A DNA stretch of 64,000 bases, from the NCBI RefSeq assembly GCF_004917065.1, contig NZ_SSYA01000002.1, positions 535,897 to 599,896 on the forward strand, read 5' to 3'. Both the position numbers and the translations under genes were made by a program. Each line of letters begins with the position of its first letter. The stretch's first letter is position 1. Positions 33,454 to 42,745 of the stretch are shown here, piece by piece. The notes under the pieces are model-generated. The model was not told the DNA's origin and searched no databases. It saw only the letters and a list, made by a program, of their open reading frames with translations. Origin of the DNA: Geomonas ferrireducens. GTDB lineage: Bacteria > Desulfobacterota > Desulfuromonadia > Geobacterales > Geobacteraceae.

Positions 33454-34338
33454 TCAGGTGCGTTTCAGGAAGTCGGCGATGAGCGGCACCACCTCATCCT
33501 TCATGTCTTCGAGGATGTAGTGTCCGGCGTCGGGGTAGCTGTGTAACTCGGCTTTCGGAAAACGGCGCTGCCACTCGGCCAGGAAGGTCGTGTCGAAGAC
33601 GAAATCTAGCTCACCCCAGAAGATCGCCATCGGGATGTCGGCGAAGCGCGGCAGGCCGTCCGCGATCTCGCTCACGAGCGCGTAGTTGCGGTCGCCGGGT
33701 GCGAGTGGGATGTCCTGCACGAAGCGCAGCGTCGCGATGCGGTTCGCCCAGGAGTCGTACGGCGCGCGGTACGCCTGCATCAGCTCGTTCGACATCGGGT
33801 TCTTCTTGCACCCGACGATGGAGGCGCCGACGCTGAAGGCGTTGAAGCCGCGCACGAGCAGGGTTCCGAGCAGGGTGTCGCGGCAGATCTTGAGCCCGAG
33901 CGGGAAGGTCTTCTCCTTGGGGAGATGGAAGGCCGCCGTGTTGAGGATGACGATGCGGCCGATGCGCTCCGGGTGGCGGCTCGCGTAACCCATGCCGATC
34001 ATCCCGCCCCAGTCGTGCACCACGAGGTTGATCTTCCCCTCGAGGTTGAGGGAGTCGATCAGGCGCTCGAGGTCGTCGATGCGGCGCGAGAGGGTGTAGT
34101 CGTAGCGGTCGTCGCCGGGCTTGTCCGAGAAGCCGCAGCCGATGTGGTCCGGAACGATGCAGCGGTAGCGGTCCCTGAGCGCGAGGACGAGGTTTCGGTA
34201 ATAGAAGGACCACGACGGGTTGCCGTGCACCATGACCACCGGCTCGCCGGTACCCTCGTCGAGGTAGTGGTAGGAGAGTCCGTCGAGGTTGAGGGTGCGG
34301 CCGGTGAAGGGGTAGTGCTTGCTCACTTCGTCTCTCAC
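33454..34338 (-). CDS. oleB: OleB-like alpha/beta hydrolase (beta-lactone decarboxylase)
   Basis: A 294-residue alpha/beta-hydrolase of the haloalkane-dehalogenase subfamily. HGNPSWSFYYRNLV is the oxyanion region, VVHDWGGMIG contains the nucleophilic Asp, and the C-terminal His is in YPDAGHYILED. OleB releases CO2 from the beta-lactone made by OleC to give the cis-olefin. The start overlaps the oleA stop by 4 bases (ATGA). Alone it could be taken for a dehalogenase; the neighbourhood decides. Confidence 0.9.
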   Translation of the reverse strand: MRDEVSKHYPFTGRTLNLDGLSYHYLDEGTGEPVVMVHGNPSWSFYYRNLVLALRDRYRCIVPDHIGCGFSDKPGDDRYDYTLSRRIDDLERLIDSLNLEGKINLVVHDWGGMIGMGYASRHPERIGRIVILNTAAFHLPKEKTFPLGLKICRDTLLGTLLVRGFNAFSVGASIVGCKKNPMSNELMQAYRAPYDSWANRIATLRFVQDIPLAPGDRNYALVSEIADGLPRFADIPMAIFWGELDFVFDTTFLAEWQRRFPKAELHSYPDAGHYILEDMKDEVVPLIADFLKRT

Positions 34339-35378
34339 CAGTCGACCCCCAGCATGAGGCAGTTCAGGCCGCTGCCGATTCCGAGAAGGGCGACCCGGTC
34401 ACCGGCGGAGAGGACGTCGCGCTCGTCGGCCAGTGCCGCGGTGAGCGGCAGGGAGACAGTCCCCATGTTGCCGAGGAATTCGTAAGTGGTGAAGTCCTTG
34501 TGCAGCGGGATGCCGAGCGTTTTGAGGATGGCGCTTTGGTGCGCGCTCCCGACCTGGTGGCAGACAACACGGTCGACGTCGCTCTCGCGCCAACCCACCT
34601 CGGGGAGGAATTCTTCCCAGGTGCGGCGCCCGAGGTCGACGCCGTAGTTCATCACGCTTACCGCGTCGGTGCTCATGGACTGCTCGTAGCCACCCTTGCC
34701 GTCCGGTGTGACGCCCCAGAGACAGAGCGCGTGGTGTTCCGGTGCGGCATGGGTGATGCCGCCGCGCAGCCTCCTGCGGCCGGATTTGGAGAAGGAGCCG
34801 TCGGTGAGAAGCACCGCCACCGCGCCGGAGCCGCCGGTGAGGGTCGCAAGAGAGCTCGCGAAGTTCTCCATGCTGCGATCCTCGAGCATCTTCTTGATCA
34901 TAATGTCGTTGATGTCGCGCGCGCTCTCGCAGGAGACCACGAGGCCCGCCCTGATCTGGCCGAGTTCGATGCGGTTCGCCACCTCGAGGATGCCGTTCAA
35001 GACGCCAAGGCAGGCGTTGGAGAGGTCGAAGACCGCGGCGTTTCCGGACACGCCCAGCCCTGCCGCGACGCGGCATGCCGTGGCCGGTTCGAAGCGCTCG
35101 CGGCAGACCCCGGTGTAGAGAAGGGCGCCTAGGTCGCCGGCGGAGATGCCGGCAGCGGAGAGGGCCTTCTTGCCTGCAGCGATGGCCCCCTTGGAGAGCT
35201 GGAAGCCCGGCTCCCACCAGCGGCGTTCACGGATACCGGTCAGCGCCTGGAGTTGTCCGGGGGAGAAGTGCAGCGTCTTGTAGAGCGGCTCGAGGCGCGC
35301 TTCAAGTTCGTCGGAAGTGACTACAACCGGGGCGAGCTCATAGCCGAAAGATTCGATGTATACCTTGGAATACTTCAT
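34335..35378 (-). CDS. oleA: OleA-like thiolase, head-to-head acyl condensing enzyme
   Basis: A 347-residue KAS III-like enzyme that condenses two fatty acyl-CoA molecules (or one acyl-ACP) in a non-decarboxylative Claisen step. The nucleophile is Cys123 in DLSNACLGVLNG, the catalytic His lies in VVCHQVGSAHQ, and the third motif is FLGNMGTVSLPL. The ribosome site is AAGGTG before ATG 35378. It is preceded by a 183-base gap after pfaC, the only sizeable gap in the pfa-ole run. Co-location with a PUFA synthase points to polyunsaturated substrates. Confidence 0.92.
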   Translation of the reverse strand: MKYSKVYIESFGYELAPVVVTSDELEARLEPLYKTLHFSPGQLQALTGIRERRWWEPGFQLSKGAIAAGKKALSAAGISAGDLGALLYTGVCRERFEPATACRVAAGLGVSGNAAVFDLSNACLGVLNGILEVANRIELGQIRAGLVVSCESARDINDIMIKKMLEDRSMENFASSLATLTGGSGAVAVLLTDGSFSKSGRRRLRGGITHAAPEHHALCLWGVTPDGKGGYEQSMSTDAVSVMNYGVDLGRRTWEEFLPEVGWRESDVDRVVCHQVGSAHQSAILKTLGIPLHKDFTTYEFLGNMGTVSLPLTAALADERDVLSAGDRVALLGIGSGLNCLMLGVDW

Positions 35379-35561
35379 CTATCACCTTAAGTTGGGATGC
35401 TTGTAAATCTTTAAAAGCGGAACACGGAGGACACCGAGGTCCACAGAGGGCACGGAGGAAATCTGCACACTCATCATCTGGAAAACCTTCGCCCTGTACG
35501 TCCCCTCCCCTGGAGGGGGAGGAGCGATTCAAAACGTCTAACGTTGAACGTTGAACGGCAG
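35379..35561. other. pfaC-oleA spacer with hairpin and short repeats
   Basis: This 183-base gap contains a 7-bp stem CCTCCCC/GGGGAGG (35504-35510 with 35516-35522), tandem AACGTTG units (35541-35556), and a purine-rich stretch with repeated CACGGAGG-type words (35421-35460). No U-tract follows the hairpin on the minus strand. It could partly uncouple ole from pfa expression, or be an inserted dispersed repeat. No gene. Confidence 0.55.
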
Positions 35562-38500
35562 TTAAGCCGTGACCTGGACGGTGAAATCTTCCATCTGGTA
35601 GATGGCGCGGCCGTCCACGTAGAGATAACCGGCGGCAGTCAGGATGCGCCTTTCTTCGTCGACTGCGGTGATCCAGGCCAGGACGGTGACTTCCTTGTCG
35701 GTCGGCACCACCTGACCGCGGTAGAGCCAGCGGTGTTTGTGCCCGAGTGCTACGGCGGCGAGGGTGTCCCCCTGGTGCCATCCCCAGCGCTGCACGGCGG
35801 CGAACTTAACCAGCTGCAGGAACGACTCGAGCCCGAGCGACCCAGGCGTGACCGGGTCCTCGTAGAAGTGCGCCTTGAAGTACCAGTCCTCGGCGACGAC
35901 CCTCTTGGTCCCCTTCAGGTAGCCAAGCCCGGCAGGGCCGCCGTCGGTGACGTACAGTTCGATCCGGTCGATCATGCGGAGCGACTTCTCCGGGAAGGGG
36001 TGGGACTCGGGATAGGGGAGCGAACGCCCGCGCGACACCTCGGCCGCCGTGGGCTGGTACGGTGCGGCTTCGCGTATCCCGACCTGGTTCGCCAGCGCCT
36101 CCTTGGCGAAGAACCCGAACATGGTCTCCCCCTCGTAGATGACGCCCTGACGGTCCGATACCGAGAAGTCGAACTCCTGGATGATCATGCCGCCCGAGGT
36201 GGCCGCCTTGGTAAGCTTCGCGGTGGCGGTTAGCGTGCCGCTTTGCGGGGTGACCGGGCGGTGCTGCACCGCCGTACCGCCAAGGTTGCGAAAGGAGATG
36301 TCGGTCGGGCTCACGAGCGCGGAGCCAACGTAGGCGGCGAGCCAGCCGCAGGGCTGCAGAGCGGCTTCGAGCAGCACGCAGAAGGGCATGCGCGGCTGGC
36401 GGTCGGCCGCGAAGTACCACTCGTCCACAGGGATGTCGTACTGTGCCTCGGCCATGGCGCCCGGTGCCATCACCCACGGTTCTCCCGCAACGGCGGTGAC
36501 CCGGTCCATGAACTGGAAGGGAGGACCTGGCAGACGGGCGATCTTTCTCTCGCTGTCGAACACCTTGTAGCGGTCGCCGAACCCTTCGGACGGCTTGCCG
36601 TTACTGTAGGCGAGGATCTGCTCTTTTGTGTAAATTGCGGGTCTGCGGTCGTAGTCCGCCGCCGGTGCTGCCGCGTGGAGCGCTGCGGCGGGAGTTCCCC
36701 CTTGCCAGAGACGCTGCAGCGTCTGCTGATCGGTGCCGGTGAGGCGGGCCGACATGTTGGTGATCTCCACAATCGGCTTGCCGTCGGCGTACATGAGCGC
36801 GTCGACGATAGCGTAGGGCTCGGGGCGGTACCCAAGTTCGCGCACCGTCACCTCGTAGGTGACCACCTTGGTCGTTTCGAGTACCTGACCGCGGCAGCAG
36901 AGCTGGCTTGCCACGCCGGGAACCGGCTGCCATGCCGCGCCATCGGCCTCGGCGACCCACCCCAGGCGGAGCAGGAAGATGCGCAGCGTATGCATGCAGC
37001 ACTCGTACATGAGCGTGCCGGGCATGACGCGGTCGTCGACGAAGTGGCAGGTGATGAACCAGTCGTCCGGGTGGATGTCCGCCTCGGCCCTGATGAAGCC
37101 GAGCCCGCAGCGTCCGCCGTCCGGGGAAAGCTCGGTGACGCGGTGCACGAGTTCCATGCGTCCCCCGGGGATGGTGAGCGGGCGCTTGATCGGCAGACCG
37201 GCGAAGAGCGGCCCGAAGCAGCCGGCAAGGTCGCCGCGCCTGAGGGCGTCCAAGTGCGCCGCGCTGAAGGAAGAGGGCTGCATCGGCAAGAGGTAACGCC
37301 AATCAGCGGGGAGCTTCCCGGTGCGGGGGCGCAGGTCGACCGCACCGCGCACGATCCCTTTGCCGGCGTCGAGCTCCTCCTGGGTGAAGAACCCGGCGCA
37401 GCCGTTGCGCATGGAGAGAAGCGGCTCCCCGTTCACCGTTGCCTCGAAGTGGAAACGGAACAGGTAGGTTTCCCCCTGCCTGAAGAAACGCTCGATGTGG
37501 ATGTCGTAGTTGATGGTCTCGCCTGGCACCGGAAGTTCGCGGTGGAAGGTCACCACGGCGTCGAGGAGCCGGTAGACGGCGAGCCCCTTGGTGATGAAGT
37601 CAATGCCGAGGTAGCCGGAAAGGAACAGGTCCGCCTGGCCCGCTTCGACGGCGATGCAGGTCGGGATGCGGCCGCCGTCCAGGTACCAGGCGCCGGGGTG
37701 CACGTCGTGCTGGGTGACCACCCGGCCGTGCGTCATCGATTTCGGCTCGCCCTCGAGGGCGACGATGCGGTGCACGAGCTGCAGCGGCACGTCCGGCAGT
37801 CTTACCCTGGTCGGATAGCTGTCGATCTCGGCGAACTCGGGGCCGAGCATCTTGGCGGCGGAACCTACCGCGAACTCCAGGCACGCCTCGTAGTCGTATA
37901 GGGCCGGGAGTGCACCAGGGTAGGGAGCCGGTGCGGTGAGAGGGGAGGTGGACGGCTGAGCCGCTAGGCCCGGCGTCAACGAACCCGGCGCGGCTGCGAA
38001 TGTCGCAGCATCTACCGGAATCCCGGCAGCGAGCATTTGCTGCTGGAGCGAGAACTGCATCGCTAGGGTCTGCGCGATGGAGCGGTTGAGATCGTCGGCG
38101 ATACGCAGGTAGGCCTCGTGGGCCTGGCGGCCCGCGTCCTGCGCCTGGGCGAACTGGCGCAGCAGCGGTTCGGTAACCTGCACGACTTCGGGTTGAAGGG
38201 CCGCCGCGGCGGGCCTTGGTTGAGCTTCCGGCTGCCTCATCTGCGACTCCGTTACCGGTGCCTGTGCCGCATATGAAGCGATCGGCGCAGCAGGTATAGG
38301 TTGTGTAAGCGCCTGTGGCTTAGAAGGAATTTGCCGGGTAAGTATCGGCGCATCTGTGTGTTGCTTTATCTGTGACGCCGTACCGTAAGCGTGAACCGCA
38401 GCCGGCTCTTTTGCGGCGGACGCGGCGCTTGAACCAAGCGGGGCGCTGGACGGCGCGGCGGCAGGCGCCGGCTCCGGCTGTGCCGGTTGCGGCTGCACGG

Positions 38501-41500
38501 GTCGAGCAGGTTGCGGAGCAGTCGGTGCGAACGGGGTTCCGCCGGTGGTGAAGCGGAGCCCTTTTTTCGCCGCGGACGGCAGGACGGTCGCAGTTGCGGT
38601 CGCGGCGAAGAGCGGTTCCAGGTCAACCGGGACCCTCTCGGCGGTTAGCTGCGCCAGTAGCCTCAAGAGTCCCGAGTTGGCGTCGGTGCCGGGCTGGCAG
38701 ACGGAGCGGGCCACGTGGGGGCGGTTCCCGAGGATGCGCCCGATCATGCGGCTGCACGAAGCGCCCGGCCCCATCTCGATGAAATAACGCACCCCTTCGG
38801 CATAGGCCGCTTCGATCACCTTAGGGTAGTCGATCCCCTCGACCGCCTGGGCCAGGATGGACTCCGCGGCGCTGCGGCGGTTCACCTGGTAGGCGCTGCC
38901 GGCTGCGCCGCTGTAGAAGGTGACCCCGGCGGGCGGGTTGGTGTTGAATACGTGCAGGTCGCGGTAGGCGTTGCCGACCTCGCGCGCCACCTCGCAGTGC
39001 ACCGTGGTAACCCCCTGCAGCGCGAAGAAACGGCAGCCCAGCATGGCGACCAGGTGCTTCACCCACTTGACGTCCCCGCCGATGACGCACTCGTCCGGCG
39101 TGTTCACGATGAGGAGGTAGACGCGGGAGGTTTTCTTCAGCGCGCGGCGCACCTCGCGCTCCGGCGCGTCGACGACGCCGATGCACCAGTTGATCTCCTT
39201 CCCCTCGGGCTCGCCCCACGCCATGCGCGCGGCGCGGCATTCTCCGGCGAGGTCGCGGGTGAAGAGGGTGGAGGCCTTCATGCGGGTGAGCATGAGGTCG
39301 CGCTCGGTCCAGGTCCGGGTGCCGAAGAGGCCGGCCGATTCGCCGAGGCTGTAGCTGATCACCGCGTTCGGCTTGATCCCGAAGCGCTGCACCACGTCGG
39401 TTACGGCGCATCCCGTCGCCACCTGGCCGAAGATGACCGCGAGGTGGTTTTCATTGACGCTCTCGAGCGAAGCGCCGTTCCAGAAATGCTCTGGCTGGAA
39501 CTGGTCGCGCAGGTAGAGGTTCTCCGCGTCCTGGCGCCGGTAGACCTCAGGCCAGCGCGCCGAGAGCTCCATCCCCATGCCGACGAAATGGTTCCCGGAA
39601 CCGGGATAGACGAAGCCGATTTTCGACGCGGCGCCCATCGGGTCCGCGCTGAAGAAGAGCCGGTCACGCAGCGACGGGTGCAGCACCGCGTCGGCGTAGG
39701 CGGCGTCTTCACCAAGCATCCGCTCCCCCTGCAGGCAAAGCGATGCCAGCTCGGAGGCGCTCCGAGCCACGAGCGCCACGGCAAGGCGCATCTCGGCGCG
39801 GTCCTTGGCGTCAGAGCAGGTCTTCCGGGAGAGGGCGGCGAGGTCAGGGGCGGGCTTTGCTTCCACCGCTTCCCGCAACTGCTGCAGCCTTTCGGAGAGT
39901 TCCTGACGATCGGAACCGGTGAGGCAGAAGAGGAACTCGTCCCAAGCGCCAAGCGGCGCAACGCGCTCCTGTGCGGCGCGTTCCGGTACCTTCTCGTAAC
40001 CCTTCAGCACCACGTGACTTACGCTGCCGTCTACCCCGAAGACGCTGACGCCTGCGTGGCGTGGGCCTTCACTGCGGTTTCTGAGCCAGTAGCGCGACCC
40101 GGCGGGGAGGAAGAGGGCGCCGGAGCCGGAGAGGGCGCCCAGTGGGCGTTCGCCCGTGCGGGCACCGGGGATGATCTCCTGGTAGAGGGCGAGGCAGCCG
40201 CGCACGAGCGAGGCGAGGCCGGAGGCGGCGCCGGTGTGGCCGATGTCCCCCTTTACGCTCGCGACGGCGAGACGGCGCGGCTTGGCCAAGGCGCCGGGCT
40301 CGTCGAAGAACGCGCTCAGGGCGGCTGCTTCCATGCGGTCTTCACCGGCGTAGCCGCTGCCGTGGGCCTCGATGAAGTCGACGCTCTGCTGCGTCAAACC
40401 TGCTTCGCCGTAGGCACGCTCCAGGGCGTGGCGGTAGGCGTCGGCGCCGGGGAGGATCACTTCGCCGCTGGCGGCGCCGACCCCCTCGATTACGGCGTAG
40501 ATGCGGTCGCCGTCGCGCTCCGCGTCCTCGAGTCGCTTGAGGACCACGGTGGCGGCCCCCTCGCCGATGACGGTGCCGTCGGCGGACTGGTCGAACGGGG
40601 TGGCGCTCCCGAAGGCGGAGTACGGGCGGTTCAGGTGTTGCGCGATGACGGCCCTCAGGTCGCCCGCGAGGTCTACGGCGCCCACGATGGCGCGGTCGAT
40701 GTCCTCGGACTGCAGCTGGCGTACCGCGGTCTCCAGGGCGCGCAGGCCGGAGCTTTCCTCGCTCGACATGGTGAAGCTCGGGCCGCCGCAGCGGAACTCG
40801 CGCGCGACGCGGCTCGCCACCACGCTCCCGAGGGCGCCCATGGTGCGGTTCGCCGTCAAAGCAGGCCCGCTCTGGTCGCGCAGCTCGGCGATCCACGCCT
40901 CAATCTCGGCGTCGGAGAGTTCCAGGCCAAGCCCTTTCGCCCATTCCCGTGCCTTTTCGGCGATGGACCAGCGGAAGGCGAAGTTGGTGCTGTTCAGGTC
41001 GAGTGCTATGCCGACGAAGACGCCGGCGCGCAGGTTGTCGCTGTTGTCGAGCCCCGCGTCCTTCATCGCGGCCGCCGCCGATTGCAGCATGAGAAGCTGC
41101 TGCGGGAGCATCTCCTCCATCTCGCGCGGCGGGATGCGGAACTGGTCCGTCCCCTGGGCGAACTCGTCCAGGAAATAGCCGGTGAAAGGGGTCTCCTTGA
41201 ACTTTTCGCGATCGAACCAGGCGCACTTTTCGGCACCCCACCAGTCGGTCGGACGGGAAGGCTTCGAAGCCTCGTCGCCGCCGAGCACGCGGGTCCGGAA
41301 GGAGGCAAGATCCTGCCACTTGCCGAAGCGGGCATCGAGGCCGACCACGGCCACCGCTCCAACCTGCTTCGGGGGTACTGCTGACGCGGCTTTGTTTTCC
41401 GGGAGCCACTCCTCGACGAGGAGGTGGGCGTTGATGCCGCCGAAGCCGAAGGCTGAGACCGCGGCGCGGCGCGGTACGCCGTCGGCGCGCCGCTTCCACG

Positions 41501-42743
41501 GCTGCGCCTTGGTCAGGACCCGGAACGGGCTTTCCTCGAGCCGGAACGTTTCTGGCGCCTGGCTGAAGTTGGCAGTGGGGGGGAGCGTCTCCTCGTTCAT
41601 CGCGAGAAGCACCTTGGTGAGCGCTGCGGAACCGGCGGCGGTGAGGAGATGGCCTATGTTCGATTTAACGGACCCTATCACGCACGGCTTCCCCGAGATC
41701 TCGCCCCATAGCTCCCTGAGGCTCGCGACTTCGGTTGCGTCCCCCACCGGGGTACCGGTAGCGTGGCACTCGATAAGGTCGACGTCCTGCGGCGTCCAGC
41801 CGGCCTTCACGTAGGCCGCACGCATGGCGCGCAACTGGCCGTCGGCCATCGGGGCGAGCAGGCTTCCCCCGACGTCGTTGGAGAGGCCGATCCCCCTGAT
41901 CACGCCGTAGATCCTGTCGCCTTGGGCGAGGGCGTCGTCGAGCCGCTTCAGGACGAAGATGCCGGCACCTTCGCCTACGACCAGGCCGTCGCCGGAGGCG
42001 TCGAACGGCGAGCAGATGCCGCGGCGCGAGAGGGCGCGTAACTGCGAGAAGCCCATCTGGGTGAAGAGGGGATCGGGGCGTGAGAGGCCGCCGGTGAGCA
42101 TGGCGTCGGCGCGTCCGGCAAGCAGTTCGTCGCAGGCGAGCTTGATGGCGTAGAGCGACGAGGCGCAGGCGGCGTCCAGGGTGCAGCAGCCGCCGCCAAG
42201 GCCGAGGGCGGAGGCTAGAAGCCCGGCGGGAAGCCCGGCAACGTAGCGGTTCAGCGGGTTGGGGATCGGGTCGCTGCCCGCGTGCCCCAGGAGCTTTTCC
42301 TTGAAGGAGCGCCCGAGGAGGGCGCGGGAGAGTTGCGCCGACGATTCGGAGGGCAGTGCGAGGTTGCCGATGATGACGCCGATGCGGGAACGGTCGAGTT
42401 TTGCGGTGACCGCGCTGTCGAAGGCCCTTTTCCCGGCGTTCAGCAGGAGGTGAAACGCGGGATCAAGCCCGTCGGCGAGTTTCGGGTCCAGTTGCAGGCC
42501 CGAAAGCTCGGAAGCGTGGGGGATCGCCTCGATGAAGCAGCCGCGCCTGGAATAGACGTGGTCCGGCTTCCCCGCCTCCGGGTCGAAGGCGGTATCGGCG
42601 GAAACGGCCCAGCGCCCCTGCGGGACCTCGCGGGCGGCGCTTTTGCCGTTGCGGATATTATCCCAAAAGACTGTCAGTTCCGGCGCGTCGGGGAATATTC
42701 CGCCGATGCCGACGATTGCTACGGATGGGGACTGCTGCTTCAT
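35562..42743 (-). CDS. pfaC: PfaC-type PUFA synthase subunit with built-in acyltransferase (KS-KS/CLF-AT-DH-DH)
   Basis: A 2393-residue multidomain synthase. KS1 (about 5-450) has the active Cys in TLDAACASS and EChATGTPVGD. KS2 (about 458-900) keeps EAHGSGYAGED and GDIGHTGAASG but has SSEESSG where the Cys motif belongs, so it is a chain-length-factor-like partner. An AT domain (about 1040-1370) has YPGSGNHFVGMG and SYSLGESAG, the PfaB type. A Pro/Ala/Gln-rich linker (about 1380-1610) leads to four hot-dog units forming two FabA-like dehydratases (FVDDRVMPGTLMYE; HFYEDPVTPGSLGLES). The ATG at 42743 is 2 bases after the pfaA stop. In Shewanella the AT is a separate pfaB. Confidence 0.93.
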   Translation of the reverse strand: MKQQSPSVAIVGIGGIFPDAPELTVFWDNIRNGKSAAREVPQGRWAVSADTAFDPEAGKPDHVYSRRGCFIEAIPHASELSGLQLDPKLADGLDPAFHLLLNAGKRAFDSAVTAKLDRSRIGVIIGNLALPSESSAQLSRALLGRSFKEKLLGHAGSDPIPNPLNRYVAGLPAGLLASALGLGGGCCTLDAACASSLYAIKLACDELLAGRADAMLTGGLSRPDPLFTQMGFSQLRALSRRGICSPFDASGDGLVVGEGAGIFVLKRLDDALAQGDRIYGVIRGIGLSNDVGGSLLAPMADGQLRAMRAAYVKAGWTPQDVDLIECHATGTPVGDATEVASLRELWGEISGKPCVIGSVKSNIGHLLTAAGSAALTKVLLAMNEETLPPTANFSQAPETFRLEESPFRVLTKAQPWKRRADGVPRRAAVSAFGFGGINAHLLVEEWLPENKAASAVPPKQVGAVAVVGLDARFGKWQDLASFRTRVLGGDEASKPSRPTDWWGAEKCAWFDREKFKETPFTGYFLDEFAQGTDQFRIPPREMEEMLPQQLLMLQSAAAAMKDAGLDNSDNLRAGVFVGIALDLNSTNFAFRWSIAEKAREWAKGLGLELSDAEIEAWIAELRDQSGPALTANRTMGALGSVVASRVAREFRCGGPSFTMSSEESSGLRALETAVRQLQSEDIDRAIVGAVDLAGDLRAVIAQHLNRPYSAFGSATPFDQSADGTVIGEGAATVVLKRLEDAERDGDRIYAVIEGVGAASGEVILPGADAYRHALERAYGEAGLTQQSVDFIEAHGSGYAGEDRMEAAALSAFFDEPGALAKPRRLAVASVKGDIGHTGAASGLASLVRGCLALYQEIIPGARTGERPLGALSGSGALFLPAGSRYWLRNRSEGPRHAGVSVFGVDGSVSHVVLKGYEKVPERAAQERVAPLGAWDEFLFCLTGSDRQELSERLQQLREAVEAKPAPDLAALSRKTCSDAKDRAEMRLAVALVARSASELASLCLQGERMLGEDAAYADAVLHPSLRDRLFFSADPMGAASKIGFVYPGSGNHFVGMGMELSARWPEVYRRQDAENLYLRDQFQPEHFWNGASLESVNENHLAVIFGQVATGCAVTDVVQRFGIKPNAVISYSLGESAGLFGTRTWTERDLMLTRMKASTLFTRDLAGECRAARMAWGEPEGKEINWCIGVVDAPEREVRRALKKTSRVYLLIVNTPDECVIGGDVKWVKHLVAMLGCRFFALQGVTTVHCEVAREVGNAYRDLHVFNTNPPAGVTFYSGAAGSAYQVNRRSAAESILAQAVEGIDYPKVIEAAYAEGVRYFIEMGPGASCSRMIGRILGNRPHVARSVCQPGTDANSGLLRLLAQLTAERVPVDLEPLFAATATATVLPSAAKKGLRFTTGGTPFAPTAPQPARPVQPQPAQPEPAPAAAPSSAPLGSSAASAAKEPAAVHAYGTASQIKQHTDAPILTRQIPSKPQALTQPIPAAPIASYAAQAPVTESQMRQPEAQPRPAAAALQPEVVQVTEPLLRQFAQAQDAGRQAHEAYLRIADDLNRSIAQTLAMQFSLQQQMLAAGIPVDAATFAAAPGSLTPGLAAQPSTSPLTAPAPYPGALPALYDYEACLEFAVGSAAKMLGPEFAEIDSYPTRVRLPDVPLQLVHRIVALEGEPKSMTHGRVVTQHDVHPGAWYLDGGRIPTCIAVEAGQADLFLSGYLGIDFITKGLAVYRLLDAVVTFHRELPVPGETINYDIHIERFFRQGETYLFRFHFEATVNGEPLLSMRNGCAGFFTQEELDAGKGIVRGAVDLRPRTGKLPADWRYLLPMQPSSFSAAHLDALRRGDLAGCFGPLFAGLPIKRPLTIPGGRMELVHRVTELSPDGGRCGLGFIRAEADIHPDDWFITCHFVDDRVMPGTLMYECCMHTLRIFLLRLGWVAEADGAAWQPVPGVASQLCCRGQVLETTKVVTYEVTVRELGYRPEPYAIVDALMYADGKPIVEITNMSARLTGTDQQTLQRLWQGGTPAAALHAAAPAADYDRRPAIYTKEQILAYSNGKPSEGFGDRYKVFDSERKIARLPGPPFQFMDRVTAVAGEPWVMAPGAMAEAQYDIPVDEWYFAADRQPRMPFCVLLEAALQPCGWLAAYVGSALVSPTDISFRNLGGTAVQHRPVTPQSGTLTATAKLTKAATSGGMIIQEFDFSVSDRQGVIYEGETMFGFFAKEALANQVGIREAAPYQPTAAEVSRGRSLPYPESHPFPEKSLRMIDRIELYVTDGGPAGLGYLKGTKRVVAEDWYFKAHFYEDPVTPGSLGLESFLQLVKFAAVQRWGWHQGDTLAAVALGHKHRWLYRGQVVPTDKEVTVLAWITAVDEERRILTAAGYLYVDGRAIYQMEDFTVQVTA

Positions 42744-42745
42744 GC

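Noticed and set aside
33454-34338. Haloalkane dehalogenase
   Set aside because: The fold and Asp nucleophile fit, but the 4-base overlap with oleA and the oleABCD order make OleB the better call.
38715-41384. 889-codon open frame antisense to pfaC, and similar long antisense frames at 31787-33520, 6627-8051 and 62351-63994
   Set aside because: They mirror the codon bias of high-GC genes on the other strand, which carry clear conserved domains; the antisense products show none.
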